DNA from: UBA5336 sp039815055
GTDB lineage: Bacteria; Pseudomonadota; Alphaproteobacteria; Caulobacterales; Hyphomonadaceae
Length of the DNA stretch: 36,763 bases
Reading direction: 5' to 3'
Assembly: GCA_039815055.1 (NCBI GenBank)
Contig: JBCCAA010000031.1
Location: forward strand, 1-36,763
Made by a program: the position numbers and the translations under genes. Under the pieces are notes generated by a model. That model did no database searches, was not told the origin of the DNA, and saw nothing but the letters and a program-made list of their open reading frames with translations. Below are positions 18,399 through 27,220 of this stretch, one piece after another. Position 1 is the stretch's first letter; each line of letters opens with the position of its first letter.

Positions 18399-19703
18399 TT
18401 AGCCCACTGAGGGGAAAAAGCTCTGCGGGGCTGGAGACACTTCCACAGCGCCTTCGCCGGTCTTGATCTGCATCACAGCCAGGCCGCGCTCCGGCGTGCC
18501 GTCGGGGCGGAAGCGGAAGAGGCCCGTGACCCCGTCAAAGCCTTCGCCACGGATCAGGCCGGATGTGTCCAGTTGATCGTCCCCGGTCAGTTCGATTGCG
18601 ACTGTCGCTGCGTCATAGCCGAGACCTGCCAGGTTGGTGGGCGCGCGGCCATAGAGGCGCGTATAATTGGCATTAAAGCGCCCAGCGGCATCGGCTGGCG
18701 GAACCGGAAACAGGGCGCGATTGAGCGTTGGCTCCCGCCAGATGCCGGGATCATTCCACTGGCTTGTGCCAAGCATGGTTAAGCCGCGAAAATCGACACC
18801 GTAGTAAGCAAGCAAGGGCGCAACCGAGCGCAGCTTGTCTCCCGTTTCGGGCACGATGACGCCAAGCCGACCAGGCTGTTCTTCCACAAAGCCAGCGATG
18901 GAGTTGGCCAGCATCTCGGCCTCGTCGACCGGGGCGTCATTGGATGGGTCATAGGCCGCGCTGGCAATCACAAAGGCGCCGCCACGTGTCGCCTCAAACC
19001 GCAAGGCGCGCTCGACACGCTGGCCATAGGCGCTGCGCGGACCGAGGAATGCGAACGTGTCGATGCCGTTCTGAAGGGCGAACGCCACCACACGGGCAAC
19101 CTCTTCCTCGACAGTGAAAGATGCCAGATAAGCGCCATTACCTGCCGCGGTGGGATCGTTTGAGAACGCGATCATGGGAAGCTCAGCCTCGCGCGCTTCG
19201 CCGGCAAGGGTGCGCACATTTTCAGCGAAAAGCGGGCCAAGAATAACATCCGCGCCGTCTTCAATGGCGTCGGAATAGGCCGCCGTTGCGCCAGACGTTG
19301 TGCCGGCGGTGTCTTTTGGGATCAGCAGAAACTCGCCATCGGCGCGGTCAAAAAGCGCCAGTTCGGCGCCGGCCAGCATGCCCTGCGCTTCCTCGCGTAC
19401 GCGGGCATTGGGATGAGAGAAGGGCAGCAGCACTGCCGCGCGGGTGATATCACGGCCCAGCATGTGTGGCGGTGTCAGGCCACCTTCGGCCAACTCACGC
19501 TCTTTATCCAGTTCTTCCTTGGTCTTGCCATCCTTATCCTTGTCCGCGGTTTCGCTGCCAGGGAGCTGGGGTTGAGGGTCAACCCGTGGATCGCCTGTGG
19601 ATATGGGCGCAGGCGGCCTGGCGGGCGCGCTGGCGCAGCCAGCAACGATCAGCGAAATCAGGGCGAGGCTTGGCGCCAGAGCCAGAATGCGTAACACCTT
19701 CAC
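18399..19703 (-). CDS. LppC/LpoA-like penicillin-binding protein activator lipoprotein
   Basis: This is an outer-membrane lipoprotein with a periplasmic-binding-protein fold, related to E. coli LpoA/YraM, which activates peptidoglycan synthase PBP1A. It has about 434 residues. I place the start at GTG 19703, because GGAGG lies 6 bases upstream on this strand. The next residues are KVLRILALAPSLALISL and then the lipobox VAGC. A Pro/Lys/Asp-rich linker (about 25-75) leads to the binding-protein domain (RAAVLLPFSHPNARVREEAQ, GADVILGPLFAENVRTLA). The divergent rsmI and following yraN and BON genes match the E. coli yra neighbourhood, which supports the assignment. Confidence 0.88.
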   Translation of the reverse strand: MKVLRILALAPSLALISLIVAGCASAPARPPAPISTGDPRVDPQPQLPGSETADKDKDGKTKEELDKERELAEGGLTPPHMLGRDITRAAVLLPFSHPNARVREEAQGMLAGAELALFDRADGEFLLIPKDTAGTTSGATAAYSDAIEDGADVILGPLFAENVRTLAGEAREAELPMIAFSNDPTAAGNGAYLASFTVEEEVARVVAFALQNGIDTFAFLGPRSAYGQRVERALRFEATRGGAFVIASAAYDPSNDAPVDEAEMLANSIAGFVEEQPGRLGVIVPETGDKLRSVAPLLAYYGVDFRGLTMLGTSQWNDPGIWREPTLNRALFPVPPADAAGRFNANYTRLYGRAPTNLAGLGYDAATVAIELTGDDQLDTSGLIRGEGFDGVTGLFRFRPDGTPERGLAVMQIKTGEGAVEVSPAPQSFFPSVG

Positions 19704-19786
19704 GAATGTCCTCCAAAGCACCCAAGACAGGGCCGTCTCTGCCCATATCGGGCGAACCTAGGCCGCACCGCGAAGCGGAGCAACCG

Positions 19787-20644
19787 GTGAAATCCAGCCT
19801 GTCGCCGGGTCTCTATATTGTCTCCACACCCATAGGCAATCTGCGCGACATTACACTGCGCGCCCTCGATGTGCTGGCCGGCGCGGAGGAAGTGTTGGCC
19901 GAAGATACCCGAACCGCTCAAAAGCTGCTCACCGCCCATGGCCTTAGCGCGAAACTGACCCCCTATCATGACCATAATGGGGCCGACCGACGACCAGATC
20001 TGATCAGGAAACTGTCTGATGGGGCCGTGTTGGCCTTGGTCAGCGACGCTGGCACTCCCCTGGTGTCGGACCCGGGATACAAGCTGGTAGCAGAGGCGGC
20101 GCAGGCCGGCGTGGCGGTTGTTCCCGTGCCGGGGGCGTCGGCCATGCTAGCCGGGCTTGTAGTGGCGGGCCTGCCCAGTGACCGGTTCATGTTTGCCGGG
20201 TTCTTGCCCGCCAAATCTGGTCAAAGGCGTAGCGCGCTGGAAGAGGTCGCCTATGTGCCGGCGACCCTGGTATTCTATGAGACCGGGCCGCGACTGGCCG
20301 CAAGTCTGGCGGATATGGCCAAGGTTCTGGGCCCGGCGCGGGGCGCCTGCGTTGCCCGCGAACTGACCAAACTGTTTGAACAGGCCCGGCGCGGAACACT
20401 GGCAGATCTGGCGAGCGAATATGCAGATGAGCCAGCGCCTAAAGGTGAAATCGTCGTGTTGATCGGCCCGCCCACCGAGAAAGCCGCCAGCGCGTATGAT
20501 CTCGACGCCGCATTGGCCGACGCGCTGGCTACCATGCCCACCAAGCAGGCCGCTCAAGCCGTCGCTGAGGCATTGGGCGTGCCGCGCCGCACAGCCTATC
20601 AACGCGCACTTGCTTTGAAGGCAAAGACAAATGGCGAGAGTTGA
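19787..20644 (+). CDS. rsmI: 16S rRNA 2'-O-methyltransferase RsmI
   Basis: RsmI methylates the ribose of C1402 in 16S rRNA, using SAM. I prefer GTG 19787: GGAG at 19777-19780 gives ideal spacing, and the 285-residue product matches the family length (E. coli 286). An upstream in-frame ATG at 19706 would add 27 residues, has no ribosome site and would start 2 bases from the divergent lipoprotein gene. Motifs are LYIVSTPIGNLRDITLRAL at the N-terminus, LAEDTRTAQKLL, VSDAGTPLVSDPGYKLV and the GASA loop of tetrapyrrole-methylase-fold enzymes. The 3' end overlaps the yraN-like gene by 14 bases. Confidence 0.95.
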   Translation: MKSSLSPGLYIVSTPIGNLRDITLRALDVLAGAEEVLAEDTRTAQKLLTAHGLSAKLTPYHDHNGADRRPDLIRKLSDGAVLALVSDAGTPLVSDPGYKLVAEAAQAGVAVVPVPGASAMLAGLVVAGLPSDRFMFAGFLPAKSGQRRSALEEVAYVPATLVFYETGPRLAASLADMAKVLGPARGACVARELTKLFEQARRGTLADLASEYADEPAPKGEIVVLIGPPTEKAASAYDLDAALADALATMPTKQAAQAVAEALGVPRRTAYQRALALKAKTNGES

Positions 20645-21014
20645 CCGCCAGCGCGCAGAGAGAAAAGGCCGGCGCGGAGAGTGGCTGGCCGCCCTGGCTC
20701 TGCTGATCAAGGGGTATCGCATTCTGGCGCGACGGGTGCGAACGCCGCGCGGCGAGGTAGATCTGATCGCCCGCAGGGGAAATCTGTTGGCCTTTGTCGA
20801 AGTGAAAGCGCGCCCAAACGTCGAAGATGCACTGGAAGCCGTCTCCGCCCGGGCCTGGAACCGTATCTCTGCCGCTGCCGAACTTTGGGCGCGCCAAAGG
20901 TTTGGCGAGGTGGAATTTTCCTGGCGTTATGACGTGGTTGCGATCTGTCCTGGGCGGTGGCCAATTCACCTTCGTGATGTCTGGCGCCCAGATTTTGCCA
21001 AAAGAAGGGGCTAG
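20631..21014 (+). CDS. yraN: YraN (UPF0102) family nuclease-fold protein
   Basis: This is a 127-residue protein of the UPF0102/YraN family, with a restriction-endonuclease-like fold. The N-terminal GRRGEWLAALALLIKGYRIL and the PD-(D/E)XK-type core GEVDLIARRGNLLAFVEVK (Asp and the EVK catalytic pattern) are clear. Its role is unproven; links to DNA repair or recombination have been suggested for the family. It overlaps the end of rsmI by 14 bases, so translation is probably coupled, and the rsmI-yraN order is conserved in many proteobacteria. Confidence 0.93.
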   Translation: MARVDRQRAERKGRRGEWLAALALLIKGYRILARRVRTPRGEVDLIARRGNLLAFVEVKARPNVEDALEAVSARAWNRISAAAELWARQRFGEVEFSWRYDVVAICPGRWPIHLRDVWRPDFAKRRG

Positions 21015-21059
21015 CGCTAACGGGAAATTCCGTGAAAACTCCCGCTGCTGGAGAAAAAC

Positions 21060-21698
21060 ATGATCAAACTTCCCGCCGCCGCCGCTGTCGGCCTTCTCGC
21101 TTTGTCCTGTACCGGATGTGTTGCCGCCGCTGTTGGAACCGCCGGCGCGGTTGGCGTTGCCGCTGTTCAAGAACGCAGTGCCGGCCAGGCCGTGGATGAT
21201 GCCGTCACATCAAACGACGTGAAAACACGCCTTTTGCGCGAAGATGGCATGTTGGAAGTCGACGTCGAAGTGGTTGACGGACTGGTGCTTTTGTCGGGCC
21301 GTGTTGCGTCACCAGACCGGCGCACTCTGGCAGAGAATGTGGCGTGGAGTTCAGTGAACACGCGCGATGTGGCCAATGAGATCACGATTGAGCGGCCGGG
21401 CGGCTTTTTCGCCAACGTCAACGACGAATTGATCACCGCGCGGGTGCGCCGTGCGCTTATCGCATCGCAAAGTGTGCGCAGCTTCAATTTCAACATCGAA
21501 ACCTATGATGGCGTGGTTTATTTGATGGGGATCGCCACTAGCCAGGAAGAATTGGTGGCAGCCGCCGAAGAGGCTTCCTATGTGGGAGGCGTCCAACAGG
21601 TCGTCTCTTATGTGCAGGTTCGCGAGGTCGCCCCAGCCGCCCAGTCGGCCGGGTCAAACGCTGCGGCACAGGGCGAGCTTCGCGGCGGAAGTTTCTAG
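21060..21698 (+). CDS. dual BON-domain lipoprotein (DolP/YraP-like)
   Basis: This is an outer-membrane or periplasmic lipoprotein with two BON domains, 212 residues. The signal peptide MIKLPAAAAVGLLALSCTGC ends in the lipobox CTGC (lipidated Cys about 20). BON domain 1 spans about 48-110 (VKTRLLREDGMLEVDVEVVD, then VLLSGRVASPDRR). BON domain 2 spans about 118-192 (ITARVRRALIASQSVRSFNF, then VVYLMGIATSQEE). GGAG at 21051-21054 supports ATG 21060. The C-terminus is a low-complexity Ala/Gly/Ser tail. Architecture and position after yraN match E. coli DolP, an outer-membrane homeostasis factor. Confidence 0.9.
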   Translation: MIKLPAAAAVGLLALSCTGCVAAAVGTAGAVGVAAVQERSAGQAVDDAVTSNDVKTRLLREDGMLEVDVEVVDGLVLLSGRVASPDRRTLAENVAWSSVNTRDVANEITIERPGGFFANVNDELITARVRRALIASQSVRSFNFNIETYDGVVYLMGIATSQEELVAAAEEASYVGGVQQVVSYVQVREVAPAAQSAGSNAAAQGELRGGSF

Positions 21699-21739
21699 GG
21701 CGCAGCCGTCGCTTGCGCCGCCAATGATGGAGTGAGCGC

Positions 21740-22699
21740 ATGGGGCTTCGCGTTGCGATCCAGATGGATCCGCTGGAAACCGTCGATATCGATGGCGATA
21801 CGACATTTGCGCTGGCCGAGGCCGCTCAGGCCCGCGGCGCGGAACTTTATGTGTTTGGGCCGCAGCATCTGACATTTAATGGCGGCCGCGTTCTGGCGCG
21901 AGTTCGTCCGGCCGTGGTTCAGCGGGTTGCCACGACGCCCGGCGTGTTTGGCGAAGAGTGCGTTGTCGATCTCGCCACAGAGTCAGACGTGGTTTTGATG
22001 CGTCAGGACCCGCCCTTTGACATGTCCTACATCACCGCATGTCACCTGTTGGAGCTGATTTCTCATCAAACGTTGGTGCTGAATGACCCGGAAAATGTGC
22101 GCTCAAGCCCGGAAAAACTGTTCCCGCTCCGGTTTCCAGAGCTGATGCCGCCCACCCTGGTGTCGCGCGATGTGGCGGCGATCACCGCCTTTCGCGACCA
22201 GCATAGCGACATCATCATCAAGCCACTCTATGGGAATGGCGGAGCTGGAATTTTCCGGCTGAAGCCCGGTGACGGCAATTTTTCGTCACTTTTGGAGATG
22301 TTCTTCGCCGTCTCCCGCGAGCCCGTGATGGCACAAGCCTTTCTGCCGGCGGTAAGCGAGGGCGACAAGCGCGTCATCCTGATCGATGGCGAGGCGGTTG
22401 GCGGCATCAATCGTCGCCCGCAACCGGGTGAAACGCGCTCAAACATGCATGTGGGCGGCACCGCTGAGCCCACCGAACTGTCTGAGGCGGATCTTGCGAT
22501 CTGCCGCGCCATAGGACCGGAACTTAAGCGCCGTGGGCAGGTGCTTGTGGGCATTGATGTCATTGGCGGCAAACTGACAGAAGTGAATGTCACCTCGCCC
22601 ACCGGCGTGCAGGAAATGAAGCGGTTTTCCGGCGTCGATGCCGCCCAGTTGTTCTGGGATGCAGTGGATCGGCGGCTTACCGAACGGGCAAACAGCTAA
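21740..22699 (+). CDS. gshB: glutathione synthetase
   Basis: GshB ligates gamma-glutamylcysteine and glycine with ATP to make glutathione. It has 319 residues, close to the E. coli enzyme (316). It opens with LRVAIQMDPLETVDIDGDTTFAL, and the ATP-grasp region includes IIKPLYGNGGAGIFRL (phosphate loop), VILIDGEAVGGINRRP and the C-terminal VNVTSPTGVQEM motif that is diagnostic for GshB. ATG 21740 is preceded by GGAG at 21729-21732. Confidence 0.97.
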   Translation: MGLRVAIQMDPLETVDIDGDTTFALAEAAQARGAELYVFGPQHLTFNGGRVLARVRPAVVQRVATTPGVFGEECVVDLATESDVVLMRQDPPFDMSYITACHLLELISHQTLVLNDPENVRSSPEKLFPLRFPELMPPTLVSRDVAAITAFRDQHSDIIIKPLYGNGGAGIFRLKPGDGNFSSLLEMFFAVSREPVMAQAFLPAVSEGDKRVILIDGEAVGGINRRPQPGETRSNMHVGGTAEPTELSEADLAICRAIGPELKRRGQVLVGIDVIGGKLTEVNVTSPTGVQEMKRFSGVDAAQLFWDAVDRRLTERANS

Positions 22700-22761
22700 A
22701 TCTGTTCTTTCTTTGTTCGATGTGATGTGTTAACGGTTTCCTCGCTGAGGGAGGGGGCGAC

Positions 22762-24312
22762 ATGGTCAGCCGTATTACGACATTTGCGTTTGAGGGCATT
22801 GAGGCCAAACCCGTCGATGTGCAGGTGCAGATCACCGGCTCGAACCAACCCTATATCGGAATTGTCGGGTTACCGGATAAAGCTGTGGCAGAAAGCCGCG
22901 AGCGCGTGCGCTGCGCCTTTGCGTCCATGGGACTGGCCCTGCCGCCCAAACGAATCATCGTGAATTTGGCGCCTGCCGACCTGCCCAAGGAAGGCAGTCA
23001 TTATGATCTCGCCATAGCGCTGGCCATGCTGGCCGCGATGGGCGTGATCGCGCCCGATGCGCTGGATGGCTATGCGGCGATGGGAGAGTTGGGGCTGGAT
23101 GGTCAGGTGGCGGAAACCATCGGCGTTCTCCCGGGCGCGATGGCGGCCAATGGCATGGATATGCGGTTCATTTGTCCCGCTGCAGGTGGCGCAGAGGCCG
23201 CATGGGCGGGCGGCGAGGCGATTGCTGCACCCAGCCTGATCGCTCTGGTCAATCATTTCTCCGGTCGCGCTGTGCTGACCGCGCCTGAAGCCGGCCGGCT
23301 CAGCGAATTGCCACCGGGGCCAGATTTGCGAGATGTAAAAGGTCAGGACGGGGCCAAACGCGTGCTCGAGATTGCTGCGGCAGGTGGCCACAATCTGATT
23401 TTTTGCGGGCCTCCCGGGTCCGGCAAATCCATGCTTGCGCAAAGACTTTCAGGTCTTTTGCCACCGCTTTCGGCCGAAGAACTGCTGGAAGTCAGTCAGA
23501 TCCAATCGATTTCCGGTCTGTTGGAGCGAGGGCGCCTGTCGCGCCAGCGGCCGTTTCGCGCGCCCCATCACTCTGCCTCCATGGCGGCACTGGTCGGCGG
23601 CGGGATCAAGGCGAAACCCGGTGAAGTGTCGCTGGCTCACCATGGCGTTCTGTTTCTGGACGAGTTGCCCGAATTTACCAGCCAGGTGCTGGATAGTCTT
23701 CGCCAGCCTTTGGAAAGCGGCGAAGCGGTGGTGGCGCGCGCCAACCGCCACGTGAAGTATCCCGCTCGGTTCCAGCTCATCGGGGCGATGAACCCGTGCA
23801 AATGCGGTGGCGGTCCCGGGGCTGCAGCATGCCGACGCGGCGCGCGCTGCGCCGAACAATACCAGGCGCGGTTGTCTGGTCCGTTTCTCGATCGGATCGA
23901 TCTTTTCTACGATGTGGCACCGGTCACCGCCATGGATCTGACGCTTCCACCTCCCTCGGAAGGCACGAAAGAGGCCGCCGCCCGAGTAGGAGAGGCCCGT
24001 ACGTGCCAAGCCGGCCGCTATGGCGCCACCTCGTCGGGCGCCCGGCCGATCAATGCCGATGCGCCAGCCAGCGAGCTTGATCGCATTGCCGCGCCCGATC
24101 GTGATGGCGCGGCGCTGCTTTCCAAGGCTGCGGAGCAATTGGCACTGACTGCACGTGCCTATCACCGCACGCTGAAGGTGGCGCGCACTATTGCCGATCT
24201 CGAAGGCGCGGCAGGTGTGCGCCGCGTCCATGTGGCTGAGGCGCTGTCCTATCGCCGCCGCGTGCCCGGTGATGCCAATAGCGAAGGTCAAATCGGTAGC
24301 CTCGTTCATTAA
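22762..24312 (+). CDS. comM: ComM/YifB family Mg-chelatase-like AAA+ ATPase
   Basis: This is a 516-residue AAA+ helicase of the YifB/ComM family, which promotes branch migration during natural transformation in some gamma-proteobacteria. The N-terminal Lon-like domain (VDVQVQITGSNQPYIGIVGL and KEGSHYDLAIALAML) is followed by Walker A GPPGSGKS at 216-223, Walker B GVLFLDELPEF and a C-terminal zinc-like cysteine cluster (NPCKCGGGPGAAACRRGARC). The C-terminal helical domain contains RAYHRTLKVARTIADLEG. An AGGGAGGG ribosome site precedes ATG 22762. Whether it serves transformation here is unknown. Confidence 0.95.
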   Translation: MVSRITTFAFEGIEAKPVDVQVQITGSNQPYIGIVGLPDKAVAESRERVRCAFASMGLALPPKRIIVNLAPADLPKEGSHYDLAIALAMLAAMGVIAPDALDGYAAMGELGLDGQVAETIGVLPGAMAANGMDMRFICPAAGGAEAAWAGGEAIAAPSLIALVNHFSGRAVLTAPEAGRLSELPPGPDLRDVKGQDGAKRVLEIAAAGGHNLIFCGPPGSGKSMLAQRLSGLLPPLSAEELLEVSQIQSISGLLERGRLSRQRPFRAPHHSASMAALVGGGIKAKPGEVSLAHHGVLFLDELPEFTSQVLDSLRQPLESGEAVVARANRHVKYPARFQLIGAMNPCKCGGGPGAAACRRGARCAEQYQARLSGPFLDRIDLFYDVAPVTAMDLTLPPPSEGTKEAAARVGEARTCQAGRYGATSSGARPINADAPASELDRIAAPDRDGAALLSKAAEQLALTARAYHRTLKVARTIADLEGAAGVRRVHVAEALSYRRRVPGDANSEGQIGSLVH

Positions 24313-24347
24313 GCGGGTTTCCACAATTTCGGTCTAAGCATCAGGCC

Positions 24348-25823
24348 ATGGACCACTCAAACGACGACACGCTGGCGGAAAAAACGTTTCTGGCCACGGC
24401 GAGCCACGAAATCCGCACGCCGCTGAACGGGATTCTCGGCACGGTCTCCCTGCTTCTGGAAACCGAGCTGGATCCGGCGCAACGTGAATATGCCGAGGCG
24501 ATTCGCTCATCCGGTGCGCGCTTGCTCGACCTGTTGAACAATGTTCTCGACCACGCGCGGCTCGATGCCGGCGCTATGGAGCTGGAGTCTGAAGTGTTCT
24601 GCCCCGTGCGCCTTGGCCGCGAGGTCGTGGAATTGCTTAGCCCGCGCGCCCATGCGGCCGGGCTCGACATCGCCGCGCGGGCAGCAGACTTACCCATGGT
24701 CACACGTCGCGGGGATGCCGGGCGTATTCGCCAGATCCTGTTCAATCTCATCGGCAACGCTCTCAAATTTGCGGAATCCGGGGGCGTCCTGCTCGATATC
24801 GCCCAGCGGGATGACGCTGTCATCTACCGCGTTATCGACACCGGCCCCGGCATCGCGCCGCAGGATCGAGCGGCCCTGTTTGAAGCCTTCCGACAATCCA
24901 GCTCTGCTGATGCCAAGCGCGATGGTGGTGTTGGCCTCGGTCTTTCTATTGTACGGCGACTGGTTTCGCTACTGGGCGGCGATGTCAGCATTGAGGGCGG
25001 ACCAGGACTCGGCACGGCCTTCACACTGCGCCTTCCGCTTTCGGCGACCAACGACAAACCAACCCATGACCTGCCCCATCTTGGTGGCCGTGTGGGTTTG
25101 ATCGGCCTGCCGCCCGCCACCACGCTGGCAATTGTGGCAGGCCTTGAAGGCGCCGGCGTGACTCCTGTCATGATATCAGGCCCATTTGGCCGCGGCGTTC
25201 ACGGTTGCGACGTTCTCCTGCTTGGAGCGGACCTTCCCGCCAGCGAGATTGCCGCCCACGCCTCCCAAACCACCAGTCTTGTGGTGTTGCGTCCGGAAGA
25301 CCGCGGCGCAATTGGCCGGTTTCGCGACCTTGGCTGTGCGGGCTGGCTTGTCCGGCCTTTGCGAACCACGTCCTTGATCGAGCGGGTCTTTCTGGCGCGC
25401 CAGGGTGCAGACACGATTGACCAGGACGAGTCCGGGGATGGAAGCGGACATGTTCTGATCGCTGACGACAATCCGGTGAATGCCTTGATTGCACGCCGTG
25501 CCTTGGAATCGACAGGATTTCGGGTCAGCGTTGCGGCAACGGGTGTCGAGGCGCTCGAATCGCTCGATCATCAATCGGCGGACTTGGTTTTCATGGATTT
25601 GCGCATGCCCGTCATGGATGGTTTTGAAGCAATGCGGCGCTTGCGGGGCTCTGGTTTTGACCGCGCGATCATCGCCATTTCGGCCGAAGTGAACCCTGAG
25701 ATTGAACGCACCGCCCTTCAAGCGGGCGCCGATCTTGTTGCCGCCAAACCGATTGATGCTGAAACGCTGCGCCGCCTGGCACGAAAATGGTCGCGGATCT
25801 CACGCCGCGCAGGCGCTGCGTGA
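24348..25823 (+). CDS. soluble hybrid histidine kinase with pseudo-receiver and receiver domains
   Basis: This is a 491-residue cytosolic hybrid kinase. The phosphorylatable His20 (SHEIRTPLNG) begins almost at the N-terminus, so there is no sensor domain or membrane segment. The ATP-binding domain has the N box (NLIGNALKF, Asn137), DTGPG at 164-168 and GVGLGLS at 194-200. A receiver-like domain follows at about 246-348, in which the expected phospho-acceptor position is Gly293 (DVLLLGADLP). A complete receiver follows at about 368-480, with Asp373/374, acceptor Asp417 (VFMDLRMPVMDG) and Lys467. The DHp-CA-pseudoREC-REC order resembles Caulobacter ShkA without its PAS domain. Its stop overlaps the next start (GTGA). 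Confidence 0.92.
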   Translation: MDHSNDDTLAEKTFLATASHEIRTPLNGILGTVSLLLETELDPAQREYAEAIRSSGARLLDLLNNVLDHARLDAGAMELESEVFCPVRLGREVVELLSPRAHAAGLDIAARAADLPMVTRRGDAGRIRQILFNLIGNALKFAESGGVLLDIAQRDDAVIYRVIDTGPGIAPQDRAALFEAFRQSSSADAKRDGGVGLGLSIVRRLVSLLGGDVSIEGGPGLGTAFTLRLPLSATNDKPTHDLPHLGGRVGLIGLPPATTLAIVAGLEGAGVTPVMISGPFGRGVHGCDVLLLGADLPASEIAAHASQTTSLVVLRPEDRGAIGRFRDLGCAGWLVRPLRTTSLIERVFLARQGADTIDQDESGDGSGHVLIADDNPVNALIARRALESTGFRVSVAATGVEALESLDHQSADLVFMDLRMPVMDGFEAMRRLRGSGFDRAIIAISAEVNPEIERTALQAGADLVAAKPIDAETLRRLARKWSRISRRAGAA

Positions 25824-27220
25824 GCGAGGCGTCCCCAACGCAACGTTCTGACTGGATGGACACCATCCGGCCCTATCTGAAGTGGCAGATCATCGCGATG
25901 CTGGTGCTTGGGTTCGCCTCTGGGCTGCCCTTGATGATGGTGTTTTCCAAACTGTCCTTCTGGTTGCGCGAAGTTGGCCTCGATCGCGCCGAAATTGGCG
26001 GTTTTTACGCCGTAACGCTGGCTTATTCGATCAAATGGCTGTGGTCACCGGCCGTCGACAGCGTGCGTTTGCCGGGTCTTTCGCGCCTGGGTCAGCGGCG
26101 TAGCTGGATGCTTCTGGCGCTGGCCGGAACGGCGCTGGGCCTGTTCCTGATTGGCGCGTCAGATCCCGCCAACAATATCTACCCCACAATCGCGGGAGCC
26201 CTGATCCTGGCATATTCCGGCGCCACGCTCGATATCGCCGTGGATGCCTGGAGGATTGAGAGCGCCCCGGATGACGAACAGGCGAATATGGCGGCCGTTT
26301 ACATCCTTGGATACCGCTTCGCCATCATGTTTGCCGGGTTTGGCCTGGTGGTGGCCGGCTGGACGAATTTCTTCATTGCCTATGGTTTGATGGCCCTGGT
26401 GATGGTGTTGATTGGCGTCGTTGTTCTATTCGTTCGTGAACCGGTCCGCGTCGTCAAGGATACCGTCGAGGGGCGGGGCGTATTCGCCATTATACGCGAT
26501 GCGATCATCGAGCCGTTCTGGCAAATCGTGGCGCGGTTCGGCAAATGGGTCGTTCCGGTTTTGGCGATCGTGGCGCTGTACCGAATCAGCGATTTTACGA
26601 TGGGTGTGATGGCCAGCCCGTTCTACGTCGACCTTGGTTATAGCCGGGAAACCGTGGGTGCGATCACCGGACTGTTCGGTCCCTGGCCCGTGGTGGTTGG
26701 AGGCTTTCTGGGTGGTTTTGTGGCGATCCGGTTCAAGCTGATGCCCGCGTTGCTGGTGGGAGGGGTCATCACCGTGCTGACCAACGCCGCGTTTGCGTCG
26801 CTGGCCTATATGGCCGGGCCAGAGCTGGATGCTGCCGCCTCAGGCGTGGCAGGGGCTGTCGTGAATACGCCGCCAACGTCAGCCTTGCTAGGTGTTATCG
26901 TGGCAGACAATCTGGCGGCCGGATATGTCGGCGCGGTGTTCATCGCCTATCTCTCATCGCTCGTGGACCGCCGGTTCGCGGCAACACAATACGCTGTGAT
27001 GTCGTCGCTCTATTCGTTTTTCGCGAAGTTGGTGGCGTCCTCGACTTCGGGGCCCTTGGCGGAGACAGTTGGTTGGGCAAACTTTTTCATTGTCACAGCG
27101 GGCTTTGGCCTGCCGGCGATCCTTCTGATCATCTGGGTGATGATGGCAGGACCAAACCATGCCAGGGGCATCCGTGATGATGCCCCGCAGCGGGCGGCTG
27201 AAACTGACGAGACAGCCTAG
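25820..27220 (+). CDS. AmpG-like MFS transporter (muropeptide permease family)
   Basis: This is a 12-helix major facilitator of about 466 residues, most like AmpG, the importer of anhydro-muropeptides for peptidoglycan recycling. Family text includes LVLGFASGLPLMMVFSKLSF, the cytoplasmic loop SRLGQRRSWMLLALAG and YSGATLDIAVDAWRIE. I prefer GTG 25820, which overlaps the kinase stop as GTGA; ATG 25856 is the alternative. The C-terminal tail is short and charged. The substrate is inferred from family only. Its TAG stop is shared, as a CTAG palindrome, with the convergent maeB stop. Confidence 0.8.
   Translation: MSEASPTQRSDWMDTIRPYLKWQIIAMLVLGFASGLPLMMVFSKLSFWLREVGLDRAEIGGFYAVTLAYSIKWLWSPAVDSVRLPGLSRLGQRRSWMLLALAGTALGLFLIGASDPANNIYPTIAGALILAYSGATLDIAVDAWRIESAPDDEQANMAAVYILGYRFAIMFAGFGLVVAGWTNFFIAYGLMALVMVLIGVVVLFVREPVRVVKDTVEGRGVFAIIRDAIIEPFWQIVARFGKWVVPVLAIVALYRISDFTMGVMASPFYVDLGYSRETVGAITGLFGPWPVVVGGFLGGFVAIRFKLMPALLVGGVITVLTNAAFASLAYMAGPELDAAASGVAGAVVNTPPTSALLGVIVADNLAAGYVGAVFIAYLSSLVDRRFAATQYAVMSSLYSFFAKLVASSTSGPLAETVGWANFFIVTAGFGLPAILLIIWVMMAGPNHARGIRDDAPQRAAETDETA

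Noticed and set aside
19706..19786. N-terminal extension of RsmI from ATG 19706
   Set aside because: It lacks a ribosome site, abuts the divergent lipoprotein start, and makes the protein longer than the family; GTG 19787 has a well-spaced GGAG.
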